Part shown: in pieces, positions 8,939-18,118 of the stretch | Layout: every line of letters begins with the position of its first letter | Position numbering within the stretch: position 1 is the stretch's first letter | NCBI GenBank assembly: GCA_949372755.1 | Contig: CASIBO010000001.1 | Coordinates: 372,001-436,000 of the forward strand | DNA length: 64,000 bases | From: UBA9926 sp018645765 | GTDB taxonomy: Bacteria; Pseudomonadota; Gammaproteobacteria; Pseudomonadales; Azotimanducaceae | Direction: 5' to 3' | Program-made: the position numbers and the translations under genes | The notes under the pieces: model-generated | What the model saw: only the letters and a program-made list of their open reading frames with translations | Databases searched by the model: none | Told to the model about the DNA's origin: nothing

Positions 8939-9955
8939 ATGTTCAGTATTGGAATTGGGATCGGAACAAAAAACGAGGACGATGCTTGGCTTGAAGTCTT
9001 TTATCCGAGCCCACTCTTGCAGCCCAGCGCGGACTTAATCGAAGGCTTAAGCCATGTCATCGATTTTTCTGCAGGCGAAGGCCTCTTCCCACTCGATGAG
9101 GCCGCGCGCGTGGCCTTGTGCGACTGCATTGAACACCCGGGACAGCTCGCCTTACTCAAGACTCTTCAAAATAGCCCAAAGCCTTGTGTCCTGACCTGGT
9201 TAAAAACCGATGGCCCCATTACTTCGACCCCCGCGGCCTATCTAAAGCTTCATTTGCTATCCCACGGCTTAACGCGACCCAACAGCCTCAATCTAGACGG
9301 TATTTATGCCGCTCTGCCCAATGTCGCCTGGACCTCGGAGGGTCCAATGGCACCATCAGCCTTGCCGGATGCGATGCTATCGGCCCGCCTCGAGGGACGC
9401 CACTTAGAGGTCACAAGCCTCGATAAATTCCCCAAGCTCACCAACTATGTTGTTCCCGAGGGTGTCCGGATCGCCGATTCAGCAAGAGTCCGATTGGGCG
9501 CATACCTTGGTGCGGGCACGACCGTCATGCACGAGGGCTTTGTCAATTTTAATGCTGGGGCGGAAGGACCCAACATGGTCGAGGGCAGAATCTCACAAGG
9601 GGTCTTTGTCGCCAAAGGCACTGATCTTGGCGGCAGTGCGTCAACGGCTGGCACCTTGTCTGGCGGTGGCAATCATGTCATCACCATCGGCGAGGATTGT
9701 TTGATCAGCGCCAATGCCGGAACCGGCATCTCGCTGGGTGATCGGTGCACCATAGAAGCCGGTCTGTACATTACACCCGGCACTCAGGTCAGCCTGTTGG
9801 ATGAACACGGCGAAACGGTTAAAACGCTTAAAGCGCGAGCACTCAACGGGCAAAGTGATCTATTGTTTATCCGTCATTCTCAAACTGGCGTGGTGCAATG
9901 CCGAACCAATCGGCAAGCCATCGCCTTGAATGACCAACTCCATCAGCACAATTAA
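8939..9955 (+). CDS. dapD: Tetrahydrodipicolinate N-succinyltransferase (long form)
   Basis: DapD transfers succinyl from succinyl-CoA to tetrahydrodipicolinate. The start is the ATG at 8939, 5 bases after TAGGAG; an in-frame GTG at 8924 lies before that binding site and is less likely. The 338-residue product begins MFSIGIGIGTKNEDDAWLEV, like the long Pseudomonas-type DapD. The C-terminal half is a left-handed beta-helix with hexapeptide-like repeats (RIADSARVRLGAYLGAG, then GGSASTAGTLSGGG). It is followed directly by dapE. Confidence 0.95.
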   Translation: MFSIGIGIGTKNEDDAWLEVFYPSPLLQPSADLIEGLSHVIDFSAGEGLFPLDEAARVALCDCIEHPGQLALLKTLQNSPKPCVLTWLKTDGPITSTPAAYLKLHLLSHGLTRPNSLNLDGIYAALPNVAWTSEGPMAPSALPDAMLSARLEGRHLEVTSLDKFPKLTNYVVPEGVRIADSARVRLGAYLGAGTTVMHEGFVNFNAGAEGPNMVEGRISQGVFVAKGTDLGGSASTAGTLSGGGNHVITIGEDCLISANAGTGISLGDRCTIEAGLYITPGTQVSLLDEHGETVKTLKARALNGQSDLLFIRHSQTGVVQCRTNRQAIALNDQLHQHN

Positions 9956-9959
9956 CAGG

Positions 9960-11129
9960 ATGACCCATTCCATCGAACTCATTGAAGACACCGAAACATT
10001 GGCCCTGGCCCAGGCGTTGATTAAAAACCCTTCTGTTTCACCCAAGGACGCAGGCTGTCAGGCCCTCATGATTCAGCGCCTGGCCGCTATGGGTTTTGAT
10101 ATCACTCCCATGCCCTTTGCCGATGTCGAAAATTTTTGGGCCCTCAAAGACAGTGGCATACCGGGTCCAACCCTGGTTTTTGCCGGCCACACCGACGTGG
10201 TCCCAGCAGGGCCCTTAACCGACTGGACCTATCCGCCTTTTGAGGCGACGGTATCAGATGGCTGGTTATACGGCCGCGGCAGCGCTGACATGAAATCGGC
10301 CCTAGCCGCCATGATCATCGCCTGTGAACGATTTATCGATCAACAAGGATCATTTACCGGCAAGATCGGCTTTCTCATCACAAGCGATGAAGAGGCCGCA
10401 GCAAAGCATGGCACCGTCCGGGTGATGCAAGCCCTTGCCGACGCCAAGATTCATTTCGACTACTGTGTTGTCGGCGAACCCTCGAGCTCGAAAACCTTGG
10501 GCGACATGATTCGGGTTGGTCGCCGCGGTTCATTGAATGCCCATCTGTTGATTCGAGGCAAGTCCGGCCACGTGGCGTACCCAGACACCCTCAAAAACCC
10601 GATTCATCAGGCTATGCCAGCCATTAATGCCTTAGCCTGCAAACAATGGGACCAGGGCAACGACTTCTTTCCGGCAACAACCTTTCAAGTCTCCAACTTC
10701 AACGCGGGTGTGGGCGTCCAAAATGTTGTGCCTGGTGATGCCCAGATCGAATTCAATTTCCGCTACTCATCTGCCTCAACCCAAGCTGACCTGATCGGTC
10801 AAACGGAAGCGATTTTGGCAGCGCACGGTCTCGACTTCGAAATCAAGTGGTCGCTCTCAGGCGAGCCCTTCCTGACCGAAAAGGGCCGACTTATTGATGC
10901 AGCGGTTGCAAGCTTACGGACCATCACTGGCCAAGAGGTCATCCTATCCACTGGCGGGGGCACCTCTGATGGACGATTTATCGCGCCCTACGGCATTGAA
11001 CTTATTGAACTGGGACTCGTTAATGAAACCATTCATAAGGTCAACGAACGCGTTCGCGTCGAGGACCTTGCGGTCCTCACAACGATTTACACAGACCTGT
11101 TAGCCCGTTTGGTGGGCAATCATGACTAA
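9960..11129 (+). CDS. dapE: Succinyl-diaminopimelate desuccinylase
   Basis: DapE hydrolyses N-succinyl-L,L-DAP to L,L-DAP and succinate; it is a dizinc M20-family enzyme. Metal and catalytic residues are visible in AGHTDVVPAG, RGSADMKSALAA, TSDEEAAA, VGEPSS and the C-terminal NETIHKVNE. I prefer the ATG at 9960, just after the dapD stop with CAGG before it, giving 389 residues. An ATG at 9930 inside dapD would add 10 residues but has no binding site. The end overlaps the next small gene by 8 bases. Confidence 0.95.
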   Translation: MTHSIELIEDTETLALAQALIKNPSVSPKDAGCQALMIQRLAAMGFDITPMPFADVENFWALKDSGIPGPTLVFAGHTDVVPAGPLTDWTYPPFEATVSDGWLYGRGSADMKSALAAMIIACERFIDQQGSFTGKIGFLITSDEEAAAKHGTVRVMQALADAKIHFDYCVVGEPSSSKTLGDMIRVGRRGSLNAHLLIRGKSGHVAYPDTLKNPIHQAMPAINALACKQWDQGNDFFPATTFQVSNFNAGVGVQNVVPGDAQIEFNFRYSSASTQADLIGQTEAILAAHGLDFEIKWSLSGEPFLTEKGRLIDAAVASLRTITGQEVILSTGGGTSDGRFIAPYGIELIELGLVNETIHKVNERVRVEDLAVLTTIYTDLLARLVGNHD

Positions 11130-11502
11130 GACCCGCTATCCAGATCTTGAAATTTATATTAAGGCGCCTGAACTGGATCTTGTTGCGGATGCCATCACCA
11201 CAATTTTAGGTCCCGTCAGCTGGTCAAAAACGCCGAGCCTATATCAGGGCCAGGCCACAACCGACCAGGGCAGCAGTACGGTAATCCTGCAAGGCAGGGC
11301 CTATAAAGCCTTTACCAGTATCTGGCTTAAAGCCAATATTTCGACCTGGGACACCGACCTTGATTTTGCGCTCGCGCTGAGCGCGCAACTCTCAAGTGAA
11401 ATCCGCTGCAGTATTGATTCCTGGCAGGAGCAAGAAGGCGACCTGCCGGATCTTTGGTGGCGCATCCTTGATGGTGTTCAAAAGCAAGTTCAATGGGGTT
11501 GA
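11122..11502 (+). CDS. Small conserved-looking protein of unknown function between dapE and gspN
   Basis: I do not recognise this 126-residue protein. It overlaps dapE by 8 bases and gspN by 10 bases, so it is translationally coupled within the operon and very probably real. It is soluble: no signal peptide, no membrane segment, no Cys pair or obvious catalytic motif. It is moderately acidic, with a Trp-rich C-terminal part (SWQEQ, DLWWRILDGVQKQVQWG). The layout PDLEIYIKAP...ILGPVSW...ILQGRAYKAFTSIWLKA suggests an alternating beta/alpha fold, which is inference. A role with either the Dap enzymes or the T2SS cannot be decided from sequence. Confidence 0.75.
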   Translation: MTKTRYPDLEIYIKAPELDLVADAITTILGPVSWSKTPSLYQGQATTDQGSSTVILQGRAYKAFTSIWLKANISTWDTDLDFALALSAQLSSEIRCSIDSWQEQEGDLPDLWWRILDGVQKQVQWG

Positions 11503-12242
11503 TCCGTTGGGGCGCAACCGGGCTAATGGCGTTGATCATTGCCGTCGTTGCGGCGGCCTGGTTTCTGCCCGCAAGCCTTGCATTTCGACTCATTGAGCCG
11601 AGCCTTACGTTGCCAAAGGATATCAAGGTCGCCCTTCCCCGAGGATCCCTCAGAGCCGGACATGTGCTGGTGCAGTTTCGAGGCTTTCCACCATCACGTG
11701 TATCCTGGCAATTGCAATGGCCCAATTTTTCCCTAGGTGCCATGGCATTGAGCCAAACAATCAGCATTGTTGGGCCGGGTCATCAGATCACCGGCGCGCT
11801 CCGGATAATACCGGGCGAAGAAATCCTAATCATAGAACACCTCAACGGGGAAATTCACAGCAGTGACATCAACCAACTTGCAGGCGCCTACGGGCATCAG
11901 TTTTCAGGATCGGTGACCCTCAAAAACGGCTCTGCTCAGGCTTCTGCCAAATGCTTAACCGATTTCACAGGCGATTTATCTTGGTCTGGCGGCCGAATCG
12001 CTCTCAATGGCTTTAAGGGCGTGGCCCAGTATCAACTGCCCCCGTTACAAGCCAACCTTGATCTTGAAACTTGCTCGCCAGCCCTGAACCTCACCCGGAA
12101 TGCGGACCATCTGGCGCGTTTTGTGTTGGGTCTCGACGGTTGGTTCAGCGCCGAATTACAGCCCCGTTTACTCGTGCTCGCGCAGATTCCTGGCGCAATG
12201 CAACTCAAGCAGCCACTGCTGTTTGAAGAAAAAATCCTGTAA
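11493..12242 (+). CDS. gspN: Type II secretion system protein N
   Basis: GspN is an accessory inner-membrane protein of the type II secretion system. The 249-residue protein has one N-terminal membrane segment (about residues 8-28, LMALIIAVVAAAWFLPASLA) and a large periplasmic domain. That domain has the family-type segments LPRGSLRAGHVLVQFRG, VSWQLQWPNFSLG and a C-terminal GLDGWFSAELQP. It overlaps the preceding small gene and is followed 30 bases later by gspC. GspN is absent from some T2SS; its presence here with C and D supports the assignment. Confidence 0.85.
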   Translation: MGLIRWGATGLMALIIAVVAAAWFLPASLAFRLIEPSLTLPKDIKVALPRGSLRAGHVLVQFRGFPPSRVSWQLQWPNFSLGAMALSQTISIVGPGHQITGALRIIPGEEILIIEHLNGEIHSSDINQLAGAYGHQFSGSVTLKNGSAQASAKCLTDFTGDLSWSGGRIALNGFKGVAQYQLPPLQANLDLETCSPALNLTRNADHLARFVLGLDGWFSAELQPRLLVLAQIPGAMQLKQPLLFEEKIL

Positions 12243-12272
12243 CCTTACGCAAACGAAATCGCTTAGGTCTCC

Positions 12273-13166
12273 ATGGGTCAATTCAATCTCGAAACCTTCC
12301 GCAAACCGGTGTCTTTGGGCATCTTGTTCGTGCTGGGTGCCTGGTCTATTTATCTTGTGGTTGAGAATGTGTTTTTTTACCTGGATGCGGATTTAGCGGC
12401 GACGGTTTCTGACCCTTCCGAATCGGTCCAAGACGTGACGGTGGCCGTTACCAATACCGGGCCAAGCCTTGCAACGCGCCAATTGTTTGGACGCGTCGAC
12501 GACAATCAACCCGAACAAGTGATCAGCGCTCCGACCACTCGACTTAATCTCGAGCTTCAGGGGGTTTTCTTGAGTGCGGCAGCCAGCCTGTCCAGCGCAA
12601 TCGTCGCCGAACGCGGCAAGAACGGCAAACTGTATCTGGTCGGTGACAAACTACCCGGGAACAGTGTCTTGCACTCGGTTGAATCTGATCACATTCTCTT
12701 ACGCCGTGGCGCAAGGCTCGAGAAGTTACTCTTTATCACGAAGCGCCTGAACATTAAGGCGTCTAGCACGGCGTCCACAAACGCCAAAGATCGTCGCAAT
12801 AAAACGGCATCGAATACGCGCCAACGGGCACAAGCACCACAAGCGGGCTCATCCAGCGCTGGCTCAGCAATCCTGAGCGAGGTCCGCGACCGACTGCAAC
12901 GCAACCCCCAGGCTGTTCTTAAAGAATATGGTTTAAGCGCTGTCGCCCCCGGTAGCAGCCAAGGCTACAAAGTCGATACCCCTCATCCCGCCCTCAACAA
13001 TACGGGATTGCAACCTGGCGATCGCGTCGTATCAGTCAATGGCGCACCCCTTGGGGTTGCCATGAACGATGCGCGATTAATCGATCAAGCCCGTGCGGCT
13101 GGCCGAGTTCGAGTCGAAGTCGAACGGGGCGGCCGACGCTTTTTCCTCACGATTCCGATACCCTAA
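12273..13166 (+). CDS. gspC: Type II secretion system protein C (clamp protein with PDZ domain)
   Basis: GspC links the inner-membrane platform to the GspD secretin. The 297 residues comprise a short cytoplasmic tail, one membrane segment (about 14-35), the homology region (ATRQLFGRVDD, then RLNLELQGVFLS, about 70-145), a linker rich in Ser, Arg, Lys and Ala (about 165-200), and a C-terminal PDZ domain with GLQPGDRVVSVNG (about 247-259). It lies between gspN and gspD. No gspE-M genes occur in this window. Confidence 0.93.
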   Translation: MGQFNLETFRKPVSLGILFVLGAWSIYLVVENVFFYLDADLAATVSDPSESVQDVTVAVTNTGPSLATRQLFGRVDDNQPEQVISAPTTRLNLELQGVFLSAAASLSSAIVAERGKNGKLYLVGDKLPGNSVLHSVESDHILLRRGARLEKLLFITKRLNIKASSTASTNAKDRRNKTASNTRQRAQAPQAGSSSAGSAILSEVRDRLQRNPQAVLKEYGLSAVAPGSSQGYKVDTPHPALNNTGLQPGDRVVSVNGAPLGVAMNDARLIDQARAAGRVRVEVERGGRRFFLTIPIP

Positions 13167-13215
13167 GCGATAATGATCCAGTAAACTCAACGGCAAAGAG
13201 CAAACCGCAAGCCTT

Positions 13216-15105
13216 ATGATTTTTGTTGCAAGAACCCTATTCCTTCTCTGCCTTATCACCCCAGCAATGGCTCAGGCGGATGATAGCTGGAAAATAAACC
13301 TAAAGAATGCCGATATCCGGGAGTTCGTGACCCAAGTCTCCGCGATTACAGGCAAAAGCTTTATCATTGATCCCCGAGTGAAGGGCGATGTCACCGTTAT
13401 CTCCAACGTTAATATGGATGAGGCATCGGTTTATCAACTGTTTCTCAGCGTGCTGCAGGTCCATGGCTTCGCTGCGGTTTCAGCCGGCTCGGCCATCAAA
13501 ATTGTTCAAACCGTCCTGGCAAAACAAAGCAGTAATCCTGACGATTTTGTTGATGATCTCGACTCTCAAGAACTCGTGACCCGCGTGATTACTGTCACCA
13601 ACGCGCCATCGGCCGAAATGGTCAAGGTCCTGCGGCCACTGATCCCGCAGTACGGCCATATCGCCGCCTTAAGCGAACCCAATGTGCTGATCATTAGCGA
13701 TCATGCTGCCAACATTAACCGCTTGGTTGAAATCATTAATCGTGTCGACATCGCCGACAGCCTTGAGGTTGCCATTATCAACCTCAAAGAAGCTTGGGTT
13801 GAAGACATCGTTAAATTGCTGGAAGAGCTCGCGCCGGATCAAATCGGTAAAAGTGCTAAAGGCCCCAACCGGATCAGCATCGTTGCCAGCGAGCGGACCA
13901 ACAGCCTGGTTATTAAAGGCGAGCGCTATACGCTCGCTCGGGTTAAAGCGCTGGTTGATCAGCTCGATGTTCCGGCCAATCGATCTGGGACCATCAAGGT
14001 CATTCAGCTGTCGCATTCCGATGCGACCAAGATGGCAGAGATTCTGAGCAACCTGATCAGCAGTCAGAGTAAAAGCAGCGAAGACTCAATGGTTGAAGTC
14101 AGTATTCAGGCTGATGAAGCGATCAATGCCTTGGTGATTCGAGCCGATCCATCCAATATGATTGATTTGATTGGCATTATTGAGAGCCTCGATGTCCGCC
14201 GAATGCAGGTCTTAATTGAAGCCGCCATTGTCGAGGTGACCTCAGACTTCAGCCAACAACTGGGCAGCGAACTCGCGATTGGCGATGCTTCGGCTGGCAC
14301 AACCCCCCTTGGACTCACCGCCCCGAGCGGCACCTTAGCTCAAATTCTTCAAGGCCTCGCCGCACCCGCAGGCGTCATCACAGCGCCGTCTAGCTTAGGT
14401 GAATCACCCCTTCTTGCCGGCGGTAAAGTATCTACAAACGGGACCAGCTTTGCCTTTATCGTGAAGGCCTTGGCCGCCAATAGCGATGTTAATCTGCTAT
14501 CAACACCGAGCATCACGACCATGGACAACGAGGAGGCCAAAATCGTTGTGGGCAAAAACGTTCCCTTCAGAACAGGCTCCACCGTCACGGGCAGCCAAGG
14601 CACAACGAATCCGTTCACCACCATCCAACGCGAAGATGTGGGTTTGACCCTTGAGGTGACGCCGCACATCAATAGCGACAGCCTGGTCCGGCTATTGATT
14701 CACCAGGAGGTTTCTGAGGTCGACGCCTCCAGCCTAACCGTGATCGGCTCCGAGGCCGCGGCCGACTTGATCACGAATATCCGGACCATCGATACCACCA
14801 TCTTGGTTGAAAACGGGGAGGTCATTATTCTCGGCGGGTTGATTCGAGACAAAGAAACCCAAGCCGAGTCTCGAGTCCCCTTGCTCGGCAGCATCCCTGG
14901 GCTTGGCGCATTGTTTCGAAGTCGCACCAAGAATATCGAAAAACAGAATCTGTTAGTCTTTCTCAGGCCGACTGTTTTAGGATCTGGGGTCGATGTCGCT
15001 GCGGCCTCTGAACGCAAGTTTAACCGTATTTTTGAAGTTGAAATTGAAGGCAATGGGCGAAACACTGCCGAGCGTCTTTCCGATCTGCTAGATGGCAGGC
15101 TCTAG
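13216..15105 (+). CDS. gspD: Type II secretion system secretin
   Basis: GspD forms the outer-membrane channel of the T2SS. The 629-residue protein starts with a signal peptide (cleavage likely after AMA near residue 19). N0-N3 domains follow (INLKNADIREFVTQVS, ITVTNAPSAEMVKVLRPL, VDIADSLEVAIINLKEA and two more NALVI-type segments), then the secretin core with VLIEAAIVEV, LLSTPSITTMDNEEAKIVVGK and the gate and C-terminal strands GLTLEVTPHI and ILGGLIRDKE. The C-terminal S-domain is short. The gene end overlaps the plsB start by 14 bases. Confidence 0.97.
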   Translation: MIFVARTLFLLCLITPAMAQADDSWKINLKNADIREFVTQVSAITGKSFIIDPRVKGDVTVISNVNMDEASVYQLFLSVLQVHGFAAVSAGSAIKIVQTVLAKQSSNPDDFVDDLDSQELVTRVITVTNAPSAEMVKVLRPLIPQYGHIAALSEPNVLIISDHAANINRLVEIINRVDIADSLEVAIINLKEAWVEDIVKLLEELAPDQIGKSAKGPNRISIVASERTNSLVIKGERYTLARVKALVDQLDVPANRSGTIKVIQLSHSDATKMAEILSNLISSQSKSSEDSMVEVSIQADEAINALVIRADPSNMIDLIGIIESLDVRRMQVLIEAAIVEVTSDFSQQLGSELAIGDASAGTTPLGLTAPSGTLAQILQGLAAPAGVITAPSSLGESPLLAGGKVSTNGTSFAFIVKALAANSDVNLLSTPSITTMDNEEAKIVVGKNVPFRTGSTVTGSQGTTNPFTTIQREDVGLTLEVTPHINSDSLVRLLIHQEVSEVDASSLTVIGSEAAADLITNIRTIDTTILVENGEVIILGGLIRDKETQAESRVPLLGSIPGLGALFRSRTKNIEKQNLLVFLRPTVLGSGVDVAAASERKFNRIFEVEIEGNGRNTAERLSDLLDGRL

Positions 15106-17515
15106 TCGCCCTAATGGCTCTATTTATAGAGCCATTAACCACCAACTTCTGCATTTGTTTAGACTCTGGCTACGGCCGACTTTCATCAACCATGCGCAAA
15201 CAGCTCTTGCGCTTGCCCAACACGCAACCCCCGTCAACGTTCGTTATATCCTAGATTCCGACTCGTTAGCCGACCGGTTATTGCTTGAGCTGGGCTGTGA
15301 GGCGAGTGGCTTACCAGAACCGCTGACGCTAGACCCCAATGCGCCCAACGCCTACTTTTGCCTAAATCATCGAGAAGGCTTCTGGGGTCGCCGCTCGGCC
15401 AGAAGGGGCGCACGATCTACCTCGCTTCGGGTTGATCCCGCCAGCGGGGGCGAATTAGCAACGCGCCTCGTACCCGTTTCCATTTACTGGGGGCACCAAC
15501 CCGACAGAGCACTGTCCCTATGGAAAGTGCTACTTTCAGATCAATGGGCATCAACCTCAAAATTTCGAAAGATATTGTGTATTGGGCTCACTCGACGACA
15601 TATTTTAGTGCACTTTGGTGACCCGCTTGATGTCGACGGACTCACCAACGAATTGCCTTCCGCCGCGCTTAAAACCAAACGCATTCATCGATTACTGCGG
15701 CGGCATTTCAAAAGCCAAAAGCAGTCTATTATCGGGCCCGACTTGTCTCATCGTCGAACACTGCTTGATGAACTGTTAGCGGCACCTGCGGTCGACGCCG
15801 CCATTATGGCCGTCGCCGAAGCCAGCGAACGACCCCGACATCGGGTCGCGGCGCAAGCTTACCGCTATGCCTCTGAAATTGCGTCGGATCAGTCTTACAG
15901 AGTAATCCGTTTTTTTAGCATCATCCTGACATGGCTTTGGAACCGGCTCTATAACGGCATCGAAGTCAGCCATTTAGAGCGCGTACGCGCCGTCTCAGAT
16001 AGCGCTGAGATCGTCTATGTGCCGTGCCATCGAAGCCATATCGATTACCTATTACTGTCCTATGTGCTCTATCACAACGGCTTGGCGCTGCCTCATATCG
16101 CCGCAGGCATCAATCTCAACCTGTTTCTTGTGGGCCCACTCTTGCGACGCGCCGGCGCTTTTTTTATGCGCCGTAGCTTCAAAGAGGATCTGCTTTATAA
16201 AGCAGTCTTCGACGAATACATTCACTTACTTTTATCCAAAGGCTACAGCCTAGAATACTTTGTTGAAGGTGGCCGAAGTCGGACAGGCGGCATGCTGACG
16301 CCTCGACCTGGCATGATCAACATGACCTTGAGGGGATACTACCGAGATCATCACCGAGACATACAGTTCATTCCGGTCTACTTCTCCTACGAGCGTGTTC
16401 TGGAGATCAGCAGCTATTTGGATGAACGCAAAGGCCATCAAAAAAAGACCGAGTCGTTACGCGACCTTTTCGGCGTGTTTCGGTATTTTAAACTCGATTT
16501 TGGTCAGGTCTCGGTTAATTTCGGGCAACCCATTTCTCTTGAGCACTTTTTGTCTGACCGAGTGGACTCGGCATTAGAGATGATCGAGCCAGACGAGCAT
16601 AAAGCCATCTGTCGCGATCTGGGACATCACATTGTTCAAGGCATCAATGCCGCTATTCCTGTCAACCCAACTCAGATACTGGCAACCTTGTTTGTACACG
16701 CGGGTCATCTCGAGATTCCTGAAAAAATACTTCGCCGTCAGCTTCGGTTTTTGGTCACCCTGATTGAGGCCGACCAAATCTCCTCAATTTTTGACCAATC
16801 CGATGCACAAATAATCGACTACTTTTTATCAACCTCTGGCGCCGAACGACAGCTCCGAGATGGCGAAGCTGTGATTACCATAACCCCGGGCGGACTCATT
16901 GATATGCGCTATTACAGCAATAGCGTGGCGCACTTGTTTGTTTTACCGAGCCTGATTGCCAGCCGCCTTCGCCATGGCTCGATGACTGACACTGAGTCGC
17001 TCGCAGACCAGATTCACACGCTCGCGCCCCTCCTCGACGCGATTTACTTTTGCGAGGTTATGCCAAGCGCTGAGCGCCTAAATCAGATCCTTGAGATCTT
17101 CGAGTTCAAACCCGCGATGGATAACGTCAACCTGGCGCCCGATCTCGGCCCGATAGCGCATATTATCGCCTCCAACTTATATCGAATCACCCTCGTTTGC
17201 GCGCTACTCGACGTAAAGCCGGACTTGCTGAACGACTTCACGCTAATCAATGCGCGAATCAAAGCGCTGGCCATCAAGACAACCGCCTTCAACCCTGAGG
17301 ATTTGATTTTGACTGAGCCGCTGATTCAGGCACTCACCCAACCTCAGTCGATTGATCAGTCGATCAATGATGTGAGCTCGCCGCTCAGAGCGCCTTGGGT
17401 TAAGCCTCAGGCGGCACTCCTCAGCCTAATCAGCGCCGAGGATCAAAAGGGCCTGCAACAATTGGCCCTAAACCTGGTTGAAGAAAACATCCAATCGACT
17501 GCTACGACCGGTTAG
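15092..17515 (+). CDS. plsB: Glycerol-3-phosphate acyltransferase
   Basis: PlsB acylates sn-glycerol-3-phosphate at position 1, the first step of phospholipid synthesis, at the inner membrane. The 807 residues match the family. The acyltransferase block is at 311-320 (PCHRSHIDYL, with His313 and Asp318 of the HX4D motif), followed by AGAFFMRR and FVEGGRSRTGGML. The start at 15092 lies inside the gspD end; no other ATG gives a plausible N-terminus, although an RNA-level palindrome covers codons 7-15. The 3' end overlaps the convergent rsmJ by 48 bases. Confidence 0.95.
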   Translation: MAGSSRPNGSIYRAINHQLLHLFRLWLRPTFINHAQTALALAQHATPVNVRYILDSDSLADRLLLELGCEASGLPEPLTLDPNAPNAYFCLNHREGFWGRRSARRGARSTSLRVDPASGGELATRLVPVSIYWGHQPDRALSLWKVLLSDQWASTSKFRKILCIGLTRRHILVHFGDPLDVDGLTNELPSAALKTKRIHRLLRRHFKSQKQSIIGPDLSHRRTLLDELLAAPAVDAAIMAVAEASERPRHRVAAQAYRYASEIASDQSYRVIRFFSIILTWLWNRLYNGIEVSHLERVRAVSDSAEIVYVPCHRSHIDYLLLSYVLYHNGLALPHIAAGINLNLFLVGPLLRRAGAFFMRRSFKEDLLYKAVFDEYIHLLLSKGYSLEYFVEGGRSRTGGMLTPRPGMINMTLRGYYRDHHRDIQFIPVYFSYERVLEISSYLDERKGHQKKTESLRDLFGVFRYFKLDFGQVSVNFGQPISLEHFLSDRVDSALEMIEPDEHKAICRDLGHHIVQGINAAIPVNPTQILATLFVHAGHLEIPEKILRRQLRFLVTLIEADQISSIFDQSDAQIIDYFLSTSGAERQLRDGEAVITITPGGLIDMRYYSNSVAHLFVLPSLIASRLRHGSMTDTESLADQIHTLAPLLDAIYFCEVMPSAERLNQILEIFEFKPAMDNVNLAPDLGPIAHIIASNLYRITLVCALLDVKPDLLNDFTLINARIKALAIKTTAFNPEDLILTEPLIQALTQPQSIDQSINDVSSPLRAPWVKPQAALLSLISAEDQKGLQQLALNLVEENIQSTATTG
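15112..15137. repeat. Perfect 12-bp inverted repeat at the gspD/plsB junction
   Basis: TAATGGCTCTAT, two bases, then its exact reverse complement. It starts 7 bases after the gspD stop and lies within the first codons of plsB. It has no T-run and does not look like a classical terminator. As RNA it would be a very stable hairpin about 18 bases downstream of the plsB start codon. As DNA it could also be an operator. Confidence 0.8.
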
Positions 17516-18118
17516 CTGATACACCGGGCGATAAGCGTTAACCAAAGGTGCTCGGTCAAGGCGGGGCCGTTTCACTATCGTGCGCCGGATACCCAACTCT
17601 TGGGCCACCGTCAAAAACGGTTGGAGTTCAGCGCCTCGACCGAGAAAAGCCTGTAGCATTTGCATATTCCCAGGCGGCAACGCAGACTTCTTTTTCTCAT
17701 GAAACATTGGATCCACCAGCGCCGCATCAAACCCAATTGCCGGCAGAAAGGGCCGCGTGCTATCCCAATGGTGCAGTGTCAGCCGCGCGACAACGGGCTT
17801 CAGCTCCGGATCCTGCTCCGCCCGCTTGAGCGCATCCTTAACCAACAAATAGACCGTTTTAGAGCGCTCAAGCATCGTAACATCATGGCCGTAGGACGCC
17901 AAAATAAAGGCATCAATACCAAGCCCTGCGGTCATATCCAGCACAGAAGCACCCGGCTTTTCTTTCACTGCGCGAATCAAGAGCTCGCCCTTGGCCGATA
18001 TTTTTTTCTGCCGGATTCTAAGTGATGGGCTCCCGTAGTCCACGCTGAGCGGGGGTTTCTGACGGTAGCGGTCAACCAAAGCAAGTCCGGCTGGTAGCAT
18101 CTCTAAACCATAACGCAT
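17468..18118 (-). CDS. rsmJ: 16S rRNA (guanine-1516-N2)-methyltransferase
   Basis: RsmJ methylates G1516 of 16S rRNA using SAM. The 216-residue protein shows the SAM motif VLDMTAGLGIDAFILASYG (about 58-76), the family motif VDPMFHEKKKSALPPGNMQ (about 135-153) and TIVKRPRLDRAPL near the end. It is about 30 residues shorter than E. coli RsmJ at the N-terminus. Its ATG follows the tsaB TAG with no gap, so the pair is coupled. It is convergent with plsB and overlaps its last 48 bases. Confidence 0.92.
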   Translation of the reverse strand: MRYGLEMLPAGLALVDRYRQKPPLSVDYGSPSLRIRQKKISAKGELLIRAVKEKPGASVLDMTAGLGIDAFILASYGHDVTMLERSKTVYLLVKDALKRAEQDPELKPVVARLTLHHWDSTRPFLPAIGFDAALVDPMFHEKKKSALPPGNMQMLQAFLGRGAELQPFLTVAQELGIRRTIVKRPRLDRAPLVNAYRPVYQLTGRSSRLDVFFNQV

